Shown in pieces: positions 9,261 through 16,949 of a DNA stretch of 64,000 nt. Below the pieces are notes generated by a model that was not told the origin of the DNA, searched no databases, and was given only the letters and a program-made list of their open reading frames with translations. The position numbers were made by a program, and so were the translations under genes. The stretch's first letter is position 1; every line of letters starts with the position of its first letter. The DNA lies in assembly GCF_027947575.1 (NCBI RefSeq), contig NZ_CP116256.1, forward strand, positions 8,246,001 through 8,310,000, given 5' to 3'. The DNA is from Streptomyces rubrogriseus. GTDB taxonomy: Bacteria > Actinomycetota > Actinomycetes > Streptomycetales > Streptomycetaceae.

Positions 9261-9348
9261 GGAGGATTCGCCTAGAGGCCTAGGGCGCACGCTTGGAAAG
9301 CGTGTTGGGGGCAACCCCTCACGAGTTCGAATCTCGTATCCTCCGCCA
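9261..9348 (+). tRNA. tRNA-Ser (GGA anticodon)
   Basis: The acceptor GGAGGAT (9261-9267) pairs with ATCCTCC (9338-9344), the anticodon loop is CTTGGAAAG (GGA), and a long variable arm is present as expected for serine. Discriminator G is followed by an encoded CCA at 9346-9348. Confidence 0.96.
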
Positions 9349-9368
9349 GTGCCTCACCGGGCACGATG

Positions 9369-9402
9369 TCGAAGGGCCCCCTGGAAACAGGGGGCCCTTC
9401 GA
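9369..9402 (+). terminator. Terminator of tRNA-Ser(GGA)
   Basis: A perfect hairpin: TCGAAGGGCCCCCTG and its complement flank a GAAA tetraloop. It may also stop transcription of the ArsR operon arriving from the right. Confidence 0.9.
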
Positions 9403-9446
9403 CGTGTTCGGTGGCGTACGAGGTACGCAGGCCGAGGCGCGCGTCT

Positions 9447-9782
9447 TCAGTCCGGTCGGTTCGCCTCGGGTTGTTCCGCCAGTGTCTTGATCCGGAGCAG
9501 GCGGGTCTCCCAGGAGCGGCCGATGCGGTCGAGCTCGCGGGCCAGTGCGCCGAGGCGGGCGCCGACGGCGACGTGGACCACCTCGCGTCCCCGCCGCTCG
9601 GACTCGACCAGGCCGACCTCGCGCAGCACCTCCAGGTGCTTGACGATCGCCTGCCGGCTCACCGGCAGGGCCCTGGCCAGCTCGGACGCCGACACCGGGG
9701 CCTCGCCGAGCCGGGCGAGTATCTCCCAGCGCGTCGGGTCGCCGAGCGCCGCGCACACCGCGGGCAGGGCGGGGGCGGTCAC
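9447..9782 (-). CDS. ArsR-family transcriptional regulator
   Basis: This 111-residue winged-helix repressor shows the ArsR core: LGDPTRWEILARLGEAPVSA, then the recognition helix SELARALPVSRQAIVKHLEVL, then the wing with GRE. No metal-binding Cys pair is visible, so it is not an arsenic or metal sensor by sequence; related proteins pair with SRPBCC/AHSA1 genes. The start is GTG 9782, which overlaps the stop of the upstream SRPBCC gene as GTGA, so the two are translationally coupled. It probably binds the tandem inverted repeats at 10339-10387 and represses its own operon. Confidence 0.88.
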   Translation of the reverse strand: MTAPALPAVCAALGDPTRWEILARLGEAPVSASELARALPVSRQAIVKHLEVLREVGLVESERRGREVVHVAVGARLGALARELDRIGRSWETRLLRIKTLAEQPEANRPD

Positions 9783-10291
9783 CGGTGCCCCGTGGCGGGC
9801 GTGGTGGGCGTGGTGGGCGTGGCCTGCTCCGCGTACGCCTTCGCCGCGGCCAGTTCGGTGAGCCAGCCCTTGTCGTTGCCCTCGCGCTGCTCGAGCCAGG
9901 TCGCCGGGTCGTCGGCGAGGCCGGAGAAGCCGCTCTCCACCACCCGCAGGGTCACCCCGCCGCCGTCCCGCTCGTCGATCCAGAACTCGACCAGGGTAGA
10001 AGGGGCCGACTCGTCGCGCGAGGGGGTGCCGATCCACCGGAACGCCGCGTAGCGCGGCCTGTCCAGCTCCACCGTCCGGAACCGGAACTCACCGAGGGAC
10101 GGATGGCGCACCACCGCCGTGTCGCCCTCGTACCGCACGTCCTGGTCCGCCTCGACCACGCCGTCGTTGACGTACCAGCCGGGCCGGGCCACCAGCTCCC
10201 ACACCCGGTCGGCCGGGGCGTCGATGTCGATCTGCCGGGCGATCCGGTCCAGCTCGGCCGTATCGGTAGCGGAATGTGCCGACTCGTTCAT
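9779..10291 (-). CDS. SRPBCC (AHSA1/START-like) domain protein
   Basis: The 170-residue protein starts at ATG 10291 behind GGAGAAGGGG. It has the SRPBCC helix-grip pattern: IDIDAPADRVWELVARPGWY at the N-terminus, a central beta-sheet, and a C-terminal helix with GFSGLADD and EQREGNDKGWLTEL. These proteins bind small hydrophobic ligands. Being coupled to an ArsR regulator is the usual context for this subfamily, but the ligand is unknown. The C-terminal tail has a short Thr-Pro repeat. Confidence 0.85.
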   Translation of the reverse strand: MNESAHSATDTAELDRIARQIDIDAPADRVWELVARPGWYVNDGVVEADQDVRYEGDTAVVRHPSLGEFRFRTVELDRPRYAAFRWIGTPSRDESAPSTLVEFWIDERDGGGVTLRVVESGFSGLADDPATWLEQREGNDKGWLTELAAAKAYAEQATPTTPTTPATGHR

Positions 10292-10338
10292 GACTGGTCC
10301 CCTTCTCCGTACTGCTGAGTGCCGCGTTGGGTTGTATT

Positions 10339-10387
10339 GCAATTAAACGGTTGCACATCGAGGGCCTATTAGCAACCTGGCGGTTGC
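10339..10387. promoter_or_regulatory. Tandem operators for the ArsR regulator
   Basis: Two 16-bp inverted repeats share the layout GCAAYY-N4-GGTTGC: GCAATTAAACGGTTGC (10339-10354) and GCAACCTGGCGGTTGC (10372-10387). Their starts are 33 bp apart, close to three helical turns, and they sit 48-96 bp upstream of the SRPBCC start. Confidence 0.6.
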
Positions 10388-10525
10388 ACATCATGTCCCC
10401 GCGTTGCTCCATCGAGGGGGAGTCTCGCGCGGACAGGTCGCACTCTCACCCGGTTGAGCCGCCCGGGGGCCGCTTTGCGGGTAGGGAGCGGATTGGTCTG
10501 TTCCGTTTCCAGCGAAGGAGGGCCG

Positions 10526-11416
10526 GTGGCCGAACGCATTGTTCATCGACGCGGTTATCGAAAGGGCCTCGGCGGTGAGATGTGCGCCGAGTTCCTGGGG
10601 ACGTTCGTCCTGATCCTGTTCGGCATCGGGTCGGTGGCCGTCGCGGTCGCCGGGCTGCCCGGCTCGGGCCGGCAGACCGCGGACTTCGGACCCGCCAACT
10701 GGCTCATCATCTCGTGGGGGTGGGGCCTTGCCGTCGTCTTCGGCGTGTACGTCGCCGGGGGCATCAGCGGGGCCCACCTCAACCCCGCGGTGACCCTCGG
10801 GTTCGCGGTGCGGCGGGACTTCCCGTGGCGGAAGGTGCTGCCCTACTGGCTCGCCCAGGTCGTGGGCGCGTTCGTCGCCGCCGCGCTCGTGTACGCCTGC
10901 TACCGGTGGGCGATCGACGCGGCCATCGCCAAGGCGGGCGAGACACGGGAGACGTCCCTGAACACGTACTCGATCTTCGCCACGTTCCCCGCGGAGTACT
11001 TCGGCGACTCCTGGTGGGGTCCCCTGCTCGACCAGATCGTGGGCACCGGGATCCTGCTCCTGCTGATCTGCGCGCTCATCGACACCCGCAACACGGCGCC
11101 GATGTCCAACCTGCACCCGTACCTCATCGGGCTGGTCGTCGTCGCGATCGGCCTCGCCTTCGGCACCAACGCCGGGTACGCGATCAATCCGGCCCGCGAC
11201 TTCGGCCCGCGCCTGTTCACCTTCTTCGAGGGATGGGGCGACATCGCCCTGCCCGGCACCTTCCAGTGGTTCAGCGGCTACTGGTGGATCCCCATCGTCG
11301 GCCCGCTCATCGGCGGGGTCGTCGGGGTCCTGGTGTACGACCTGCTCGTCAGCCCGGTACTGAAGGCCAGGCTGGTCGAGCGCGAGGAGGGGCCGGCCAC
11401 CGAGGAGCCCTCCTGA
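10526..11416 (+). CDS. MIP-family channel, aquaglyceroporin-like
   Basis: The protein forms a membrane channel for water or small neutral solutes such as glycerol. I start at GTG 10526 because GAAGGAGG precedes it; the longer frame from 10454 lacks a site. The 296-residue protein has six hydrophobic segments and both half-helix signatures: SGAHLNPAVTLG in the first repeat and GYAINPARDFGPR in the second. The Asp after the second NPAR is typical of glycerol facilitators (GlpF) and not of strict water channels. No glycerol kinase gene is adjacent, so the solute is inferred. Confidence 0.92.
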   Translation: MAERIVHRRGYRKGLGGEMCAEFLGTFVLILFGIGSVAVAVAGLPGSGRQTADFGPANWLIISWGWGLAVVFGVYVAGGISGAHLNPAVTLGFAVRRDFPWRKVLPYWLAQVVGAFVAAALVYACYRWAIDAAIAKAGETRETSLNTYSIFATFPAEYFGDSWWGPLLDQIVGTGILLLLICALIDTRNTAPMSNLHPYLIGLVVVAIGLAFGTNAGYAINPARDFGPRLFTFFEGWGDIALPGTFQWFSGYWWIPIVGPLIGGVVGVLVYDLLVSPVLKARLVEREEGPATEEPS

Positions 11417-11438
11417 CGGCGGCCGGGGCCCCGGTCTC

Positions 11439-11630
11439 CTAGCGGTCGGCGATGTCCTCGCGGAGTCCGTCGGAGAACTCCCACCACGACAGCGGAAGCC
11501 AGTCACCGTTGACGAAGGCGTCGACGGTGGCGCCGCGGCCGCGGACGGTCACCGTCGTGCCGGGCGGGTAGGTGGTGCCGGACAGGCCCGGCACGGGAAC
11601 CAGCAGAGTTCCCAGTCGTTGCGCTGACAC
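11439..11630 (-). CDS. Small conserved-looking hypothetical protein (63 aa)
   Basis: The start is GTG 11630 with a near-perfect AAAGGAGG 7 nt upstream, which makes it a convincing gene. The protein begins MSAQRLGTLLVPVPGLSG and contains TTVTVRGRGATVDAFVNGDW, which looks like a small beta-rich domain. It has no signal peptide and no recognised family. It is convergent with the aquaglyceroporin gene. Confidence 0.7.
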   Translation of the reverse strand: MSAQRLGTLLVPVPGLSGTTYPPGTTVTVRGRGATVDAFVNGDWLPLSWWEFSDGLREDIADR

Positions 11631-11704
11631 CCTCTGGCCTCCTTTCGCGGTGTGCGGCGGGCGTCTCGTACGCCCGAGATTCCCGAGATTACCGACTTGC
11701 CCCT

Positions 11705-11729
11705 TCTCATCGACCGGAGAACGATGAGA
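11705..11729. promoter_or_regulatory. Inverted repeat upstream of the dehydrogenase gene
   Basis: TCTCATCG (11705-11712) and CGATGAGA (11722-11729) form a perfect 8-bp inverted repeat with a 9-bp spacer, 42 bp before the ADH start and between two divergent genes. It is a candidate operator or leader hairpin. Confidence 0.4.
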
Positions 11730-11770
11730 GATGGGTCACGGGAATCCGCGCGCGGACGGAGGTCACGACC

Positions 11771-12904
11771 ATGAAGGCTGTTGTCTACAAAGGACCGTTC
11801 TCTGTAGCGGTCGAAGACGTCGAGAAGCCGGACATCCAGCATCCGAACGACGTGATCGTGCGCGTCACGTCGACCGCGATCTGCGGCTCCGACCTGCACA
11901 TGTACGAGGGGCGCACCGCGGCCGAGCCCGGCATCGTCTTCGGTCACGAGAACATGGGGATCGTCGATCAGGTCGGGCAGGGCGTCACGGGGCTGAAGAA
12001 GGGCGACCGCGTGGTCATGCCCTTCAACGTCGCCTGCGGCTTCTGCACCAACTGCGCCGCGGGCTACACGGGTTACTGCACGACCGTCAATCCCGGCTTC
12101 GCGGGCGGTGCGTACGGCTATGTGTCCATGGGTCCCTGGCAGGGCGGCCAGGCCGAGTACCTGCGCGTCCCGTACGCCGACTTCAACTGCCTGAAGCTGC
12201 CCGAGGGCGACGCGCACGAGACCGACTTCATCCTGCTCGCCGACATCTTCCCGACCGGCTACCACGGCTGTGAACTCGCCGACGTGCGTCCCGGCGAGAG
12301 CGTCGCCGTGTACGGGGCCGGTCCGGTCGGGCTCATGGCGGCCTACTCGGCGCTGCTGCGCGGCGCGAAGAAGGTGTTCGTCGTCGACCGCGTCCCGGAG
12401 CGGCTGCGGAAGGCCGAGGAGATCGGAGCGGTGCCCGTCGACTTCTCCGCGGGCGACCCGGTCGAGCAGATCAAGGAGCAGACCGAGGGCGCCGGCACGG
12501 ACAAGGGCGTGGACGCCGTCGGCTACCAGGCGACGGCGGGCGGGACGGGCAAGGAGGAACCGGCGACCGTCCTGAACTCGCTGGTCAACACGGTCCGGCC
12601 GACCGGGGCCCTGGGCGTTCCCGGGCTCTACGTCCCGGCCGACCCGGGCGGTCCGGACGAGCAGGCCAAGCAGGGCATGCTCCTCGTCGCGATCGGCAAG
12701 CTCTTCGAGAAGGGCCTGCGGGTGGGGACGGGTCAGTGCAATGTGAAGCGCTACAACCGGCAGCTGCGCGACATGATCATCGAGGGCAGGGCGACGCCGA
12801 GCTTCGTCGTCTCCCACGAGCTGCCCCTGGACCAGGCTCCGTCCGGCTACGACAAGTTCGACAAGCGGATCGAGGGCTACACGAAGGTGGTCCTGCACCC
12901 GTAG
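11771..12904 (+). CDS. Zinc-dependent alcohol dehydrogenase, glutathione-independent formaldehyde dehydrogenase-like
   Basis: This is a medium-chain dehydrogenase of 377 residues. The catalytic zinc ligands appear in ICGSDLHMY (Cys) and VFGHEN (His-Glu). The structural zinc cluster is in NVACGFCTNCAAGYTGYC, and the NAD-binding Rossmann motif is AVYGAGPVGLMAA near residue 180. The block order and the C-terminal VGTGQCNVKRYNRQL segment resemble FdhA of Pseudomonas putida, which oxidises formaldehyde with tightly bound NAD. Substrate is inferred from family only. The gene is monocistronic. Confidence 0.88.
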   Translation: MKAVVYKGPFSVAVEDVEKPDIQHPNDVIVRVTSTAICGSDLHMYEGRTAAEPGIVFGHENMGIVDQVGQGVTGLKKGDRVVMPFNVACGFCTNCAAGYTGYCTTVNPGFAGGAYGYVSMGPWQGGQAEYLRVPYADFNCLKLPEGDAHETDFILLADIFPTGYHGCELADVRPGESVAVYGAGPVGLMAAYSALLRGAKKVFVVDRVPERLRKAEEIGAVPVDFSAGDPVEQIKEQTEGAGTDKGVDAVGYQATAGGTGKEEPATVLNSLVNTVRPTGALGVPGLYVPADPGGPDEQAKQGMLLVAIGKLFEKGLRVGTGQCNVKRYNRQLRDMIIEGRATPSFVVSHELPLDQAPSGYDKFDKRIEGYTKVVLHP

Positions 12905-12910
12905 TGCCCC

Positions 12911-14956
12911 TCAGGACACGATCCGTATCCGGCGCTGCTCGCTCACCTGGTCCACCTCGGACACCCTTACGGTCGCCTTCATCGTCCAGACGCCGGGCAG
13001 GGGCAGCGTGAGGGTGTTCGCGCTCCAGTAGCCGCCCCGGTCGACCAGGTCCGCCTCGATGGGGCCGACGTCCTTGTCGGGGAGGGTGAAGGAGAGGCGC
13101 AGCTCGGGTACGGCGGCCAGGCTGCCGTCGGGGCCGAAGACGACGACCTGGACGGAGTTGTCGCCGGTGCGGCCGGGGTCCAGGGTGATCTGGACCGTGC
13201 CGCGGGCGGCCGTGCCGATCTCGAACGGGATCGTGGTGACGGACGCGGGCAGTACACCGCCCGCCGGTACGGCCGTCCGCGCCGCCTCCTCCGCCGCACG
13301 GCCGGGGAGGGTGGCGGTCAGCACGGTCGTCACCGCCAGGACGACCGCGGCCACGGCTGCCTCGGCGAGGACGGAGCGGCGCAGGCCGCGGCGGAGGGCG
13401 GCCTGGGCGGCGGTGTCTGCGGCGGCCGTGGTGTCTGCGGCGTCCGGGGCCGTGGTGGCCTTGGCCGTGGTGGCCGTGGCCGTGGTGGCCGTCGCCGTGG
13501 TGGCCGTCGCCGTGGTGGGTGGTTCCGGCTCCGGCTGTGACTCCGGCTCCGGAGGGCCGCCCGCCGGTTGGGGGATCCGCTCGCGAAGAGTCGTCCGGCC
13601 GGGCTCGCGCACGGCGAGCGCCGCCGTCGCCAGGGCCGTCGTCCATCTCCGGGACACCGCCGCCCCGGCCAGCAGTACGGCCACCAGGAGCACCTTGACC
13701 AGCAGCAGCCGGCCGTACGTCGTGCCGGTGAGCGCCTGCCAGGAGCCGAGGCCGCGCCAGGACTGGTAGACGCCGGTGGTCACCAGGACGGTGACGGCGG
13801 CGAAGGCGACACGGGAGAAGCGGGCCACGGTGGCGGCGTCGGCGGTCGCGCGCAGGGTGAGGATCAGGGCGGTGAGGCCGCCCAGCCAGACCGCGGTGGC
13901 GAGCAGGTGCAGGGTGGAGGACGTGATCGCGAGGGGCACCTGGACACCGGCGGAGGCGTGTTCCGCGGCGGCCCACGTCAGGGCGAGGCCGACGGCCAGG
14001 GCGGTGCCCACCGCGCCGGCGAGCGGGGTGCGCTCCCCCAGCCGGTCCGCGCGGGACGCCCGGACGAGGAAGAGCGCGACCGGGGCCAGCAGCGCCAGCC
14101 TGATCAGCAGCAGCACGCCGGGGCGCGCGGTGAGGGTGTCGGCGAGCGCCTCGGCGTCCAGGGCCGACGACGGCCCCGTACCCGCCTCGTACGGGGCGCG
14201 CAGCACCAGCAGGGCGACGGTGGCCGCCAGCAGGGCCCACCAGCCCGCCACCAGCGGGCGGCGCAACGGGGCCGGGTCCGGCGGGCGGCACAGGGCGGCG
14301 AAGGCGGCGGTGCCGATGAGCAGGGCGGCGGCGAGGTAGGCGAGGTAGCGGGCGAGTTTGTGGAGGGTCGCGGTCAGCGGGTTTTCGGTGGGGCCCGTGT
14401 CGACGGGGGCGGACGTCTGCGACGGCTTGCCCACGGAGAAGGTGAACGCGCCCGACACCGGGTGGCTGTCGGCGGACACCACCCGCCAGGCCACGGTGTA
14501 CGTGCCCTCCCCCAGGCCGTCCGGCAGCGCGACCCCGGCCGTGTCGGACCGGCCGTCCGCGTGCCCGGCCGCCCCGGTGCGGACGCGGTGGCCGCCCGGG
14601 TCCAGGACGCGGAAGGAGTCGTCGCGCAGGCCGACGGACTCGCTGAAGGTCAGGGTGACGTGGCCGGGGGCCCGCTGGAGGACCGCTCCGTCGGCGGGGG
14701 CGGTGGAGCCGAGGGCGGCGTGGGCGGCCGCCGGCCCGGCACCACCGAGGAGGAGCAGGACCAGCATGGCGCCCAGCAGCACCAGCCGCCGGAGTCCCCG
14801 GCCGCCCCGGAGGTCGAGCCAACGGTCCCGGCCCGGCCGGGAGAAACCCCGGGAAGGGTTCCCGTCACCTCGGTCGTTGTGGTCCCACCGCTGTGTCCGG
14901 TCGCGTCCTCCCCCTCTCCCCCGGCGTCCAGCGTGCGCATCGTCACCACACCTCAC
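12911..14956 (-). CDS. CopC-CopD fusion, copper resistance/uptake membrane protein
   Basis: An N-terminal signal (hydrophobic stretch ending GPAAAHA) releases a CopC domain whose mature N-terminal His and the later DSHPVSGAFTF segment match the Cu(II)-binding site of CopC. A CopD domain with about eight hydrophobic segments follows (residues 205-440), then an Ala-Thr low-complexity linker, then another membrane segment and a YtkA/CopC-like beta domain at the C-terminus. This YcnJ-like arrangement moves copper across the membrane. The GTG at 14956 is the longest start; a start nearer the signal peptide is possible, as the first 50 residues are Arg/Gly-rich. Confidence 0.85.
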   Translation of the reverse strand: MRCGDDAHAGRRGRGGGRDRTQRWDHNDRGDGNPSRGFSRPGRDRWLDLRGGRGLRRLVLLGAMLVLLLLGGAGPAAAHAALGSTAPADGAVLQRAPGHVTLTFSESVGLRDDSFRVLDPGGHRVRTGAAGHADGRSDTAGVALPDGLGEGTYTVAWRVVSADSHPVSGAFTFSVGKPSQTSAPVDTGPTENPLTATLHKLARYLAYLAAALLIGTAAFAALCRPPDPAPLRRPLVAGWWALLAATVALLVLRAPYEAGTGPSSALDAEALADTLTARPGVLLLIRLALLAPVALFLVRASRADRLGERTPLAGAVGTALAVGLALTWAAAEHASAGVQVPLAITSSTLHLLATAVWLGGLTALILTLRATADAATVARFSRVAFAAVTVLVTTGVYQSWRGLGSWQALTGTTYGRLLLVKVLLVAVLLAGAAVSRRWTTALATAALAVREPGRTTLRERIPQPAGGPPEPESQPEPEPPTTATATTATATTATATTAKATTAPDAADTTAAADTAAQAALRRGLRRSVLAEAAVAAVVLAVTTVLTATLPGRAAEEAARTAVPAGGVLPASVTTIPFEIGTAARGTVQITLDPGRTGDNSVQVVVFGPDGSLAAVPELRLSFTLPDKDVGPIEADLVDRGGYWSANTLTLPLPGVWTMKATVRVSEVDQVSEQRRIRIVS
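13451..13519. repeat. 15-bp tandem repeat within the CopC-CopD gene
   Basis: Four copies of CGTGGTGGCCGTCGC (with T/G changes in the first two) and a partial fifth. They encode an Ala-Thr pentapeptide array in the linker after the CopD domain. Copy number is likely to vary between strains. Confidence 0.85.
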
Positions 14957-15043
14957 GTCGCATCTCCGTCGTCGGGACCCACTGCCTCGGGGATACGTAC
15001 GGACGCGGCGGCCGTCCCGCTCACCGGGCTGCCCGGCGGCTCC

Positions 15044-15838
15044 TCACCACGACGGGCGGGCCGTCACCCCGCCGTCCACCACGAGGTCGTGGCCCGTCAC
15101 CCAGGACGCCAGCCGCGAGGCCAGGAACACGCACGCGTCCCCCACGTCCTCCGGGCGCCCGAGCCGTCCCGTCGGTGCCGCCCGCCGCCACCGCCGTACG
15201 CCCTCCGGCCAGGCCTCGGCGAGTCCCTCGCGGTCGACGAGGCCGGGGGAGACGGAGTTCACCCGCACGCCCCACGGGCCGTACTCCAGCGCCGCCGACC
15301 GGGCGTGCATCACCACCGCCGCCTTCGAGGCGCTGTAGTGCGCGTGCGCGGGAGCGGGGGCGCCCGCCTCGATGGAGGCGATGTGGGTGACCGTGCCGCC
15401 GCCGTCCTGGGCGCGCATGACGGCGGCCGCGGCCTGCGTGCACGCGAAGACGCCGGTCAGGTTGGTGTCCACCACCTCCCGCCACTCGGTCGCCGTCATG
15501 CCGGGCAGTTCCCGCAGCGGCTGCACGCCCGCGTTGTTGACCAGCGCGTCGAGCCGGCCGCCGCCCCACTCGGCGGCCTCCCCGACCAGGCGCCGGCAGG
15601 CGTCCTCCTCGGTGAGGTCGGCGCGCAGGACCGTGGCGCGCCCGCCCCGGCCGCGGATGCGTTCCGCCACCTCCCGCGCCGACTCCACCGCCGTACGGCA
15701 GTGCACCGCCACCGCAGCGCCCTCCTCGGCGAAGCGCAGTGCGATCCCCCGGCCGATGCCGCCGCCCGCGCCGGTGACCAGGGCGATCCGTCCCTCAAGG
15801 AGGCGGGTGGAGGCGGGGGAAGGGGTCGAAGAGGTCAT
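15044..15838 (-). CDS. Short-chain dehydrogenase/reductase
   Basis: A classical SDR of 264 residues: cofactor motif VTGAGGGIGRGIA, NNAG near residue 110, catalytic Ser-Tyr-Lys in ASIE and HYSASKAAV, and the C-terminal GHDLVVDGG. The start ATG 15838 overlaps the stop of the cupin gene as ATGA, so it is the last gene of a tightly coupled four-gene operon with the acylase, acyltransferase and cupin. It therefore should be under the iron box at 19221. The substrate is unknown. Confidence 0.9.
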   Translation of the reverse strand: MTSSTPSPASTRLLEGRIALVTGAGGGIGRGIALRFAEEGAAVAVHCRTAVESAREVAERIRGRGGRATVLRADLTEEDACRRLVGEAAEWGGGRLDALVNNAGVQPLRELPGMTATEWREVVDTNLTGVFACTQAAAAVMRAQDGGGTVTHIASIEAGAPAPAHAHYSASKAAVVMHARSAALEYGPWGVRVNSVSPGLVDREGLAEAWPEGVRRWRRAAPTGRLGRPEDVGDACVFLASRLASWVTGHDLVVDGGVTARPSW

Positions 15839-16332
15839 GGGCGGCACAGTGACACGATCCGGGCCGCCTCGGCCGGGTAGCGCGCCGTGAGTTCGGCGGC
15901 GTCGCCGTGCTCGTAGTCCCCGTAGGTGAAGCCGGGCGCCATCGTGCAGCCGAAGAGCGACCACGCGCCGCCCGCGCCCACCCGGCCGCCCATCCACGTA
16001 CCGGCGGGCACCGTGTACTGCACGTGCTGCCCGCCCAGGACGTCCGGTCCCAGCACGGCCGTACGCGCGCTGCCGTCCGGGGCGAGGAGGAGCAGTTCGA
16101 GGGGATCGCCGAGGTAGAAGTGCCAGACCTCGTCGGCGGGCAGGCGGTGCAGGGCGGAGAAGTCGCCCGGCCGGGCGGTGAGCAGGGCGACGATGGCGGA
16201 ACCCGCGGGGCGTCCGTCCGGGCGCCCGGGGCCCGCCCAGGTGCGCCGGAACAGTCCGCCCTCGCGCGGAATGGGCTCCAGTGCGTAGTGCGCGATCAGG
16301 TCTTCGGCGGTCGGTGTCGGCGCGGGAGTCAC
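15835..16332 (-). CDS. Cupin_5 (DUF985) family protein
   Basis: A 165-residue single-domain cupin with the family blocks LIAHYALEPIPREGGLFRRT, ALHRLPADEVWHFYLGDPLE and GCTMAPGFTYGDYE. DUF985 cupins resemble RmlC-like folds and their substrates are poorly known. The start is GTG 16332, overlapping the stop of the acyltransferase gene (GTGA); the end overlaps the SDR start. Membership of an iron-regulated operon is the only functional clue. Confidence 0.85.
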   Translation of the reverse strand: MTPAPTPTAEDLIAHYALEPIPREGGLFRRTWAGPGRPDGRPAGSAIVALLTARPGDFSALHRLPADEVWHFYLGDPLELLLLAPDGSARTAVLGPDVLGGQHVQYTVPAGTWMGGRVGAGGAWSLFGCTMAPGFTYGDYEHGDAAELTARYPAEAARIVSLCRP

Positions 16333-16949
16333 GCGCCGAACGCTACCTCCCGCCGCAGGAAGGCCAGTTGCGCCTTCTTCTCCGGCAGGTACACGTCCGG
16401 CAGGTCCACCTCGGGCAGGACCACCGCGGGACCGGCGGTGAAACCCTGCTTGAGGAAACGGGCGATCGCCTTCTCGTTGGCCACGTCCGGGTCGACCACG
16501 ATCCGCGTCCGGTCCAGGCCCAGCAGCACGTACGCCATGAGGGCGCCCGACAGCGCGGCGGTCCAGCCGGGGCGCGCGCCCTCGGTTCCGGCGGGGGCGA
16601 GGAGCAGGTGGACGCCGATGTCGCCCGGCTCGGCGGCGTAGCACTCGCTCACCCGGTCGGCAGCGGGATCGTAGGTCTGGAGCAGGGCAGCCGGCTCGCC
16701 GTCCTTCACGACCAGGTAGGCGTGGTGGGTGTCGAGGGTGTCCATGTGCGCGTACACGGCGGCGACCTGGTCGCGCGTCAGGTCGTTCATGCCCCAGAAG
16801 GCGGCCCGTTCCTCGCCCACCCAGCCGTGGACCACCGCGGCGTCCGCGGCGGGGTCCAGGGGCAGGACGCGGACGGTGCCGAAGCCGTCGAGGTGCTGCT
16901 CGTGGACCGGGGTGCGGGCGGCGTACGGGGTCGCGGGTGCGTCAGTCAT
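16329..16949 (-). CDS. GNAT acyltransferase of the siderophore (AlcB/IucB-like) type
   Basis: The 206-residue protein resembles the Acetyltransf_8 family, which acylates hydroxylamine groups during hydroxamate siderophore assembly. Supporting blocks are VVHGWVGEERAAFWGMND near residue 40, DIGVHLLLAP near 115, and RIVVDPDVANEKAIARFLKQ with GF following, the classic C-terminal CoA-binding segment. It overlaps the upstream acylase gene by 8 bp and the downstream cupin by 4 bp. Placement behind an iron box supports a siderophore role, but no NIS synthetase gene is in the window. Confidence 0.85.
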   Translation of the reverse strand: MTDAPATPYAARTPVHEQHLDGFGTVRVLPLDPAADAAVVHGWVGEERAAFWGMNDLTRDQVAAVYAHMDTLDTHHAYLVVKDGEPAALLQTYDPAADRVSECYAAEPGDIGVHLLLAPAGTEGARPGWTAALSGALMAYVLLGLDRTRIVVDPDVANEKAIARFLKQGFTAGPAVVLPEVDLPDVYLPEKKAQLAFLRREVAFGA

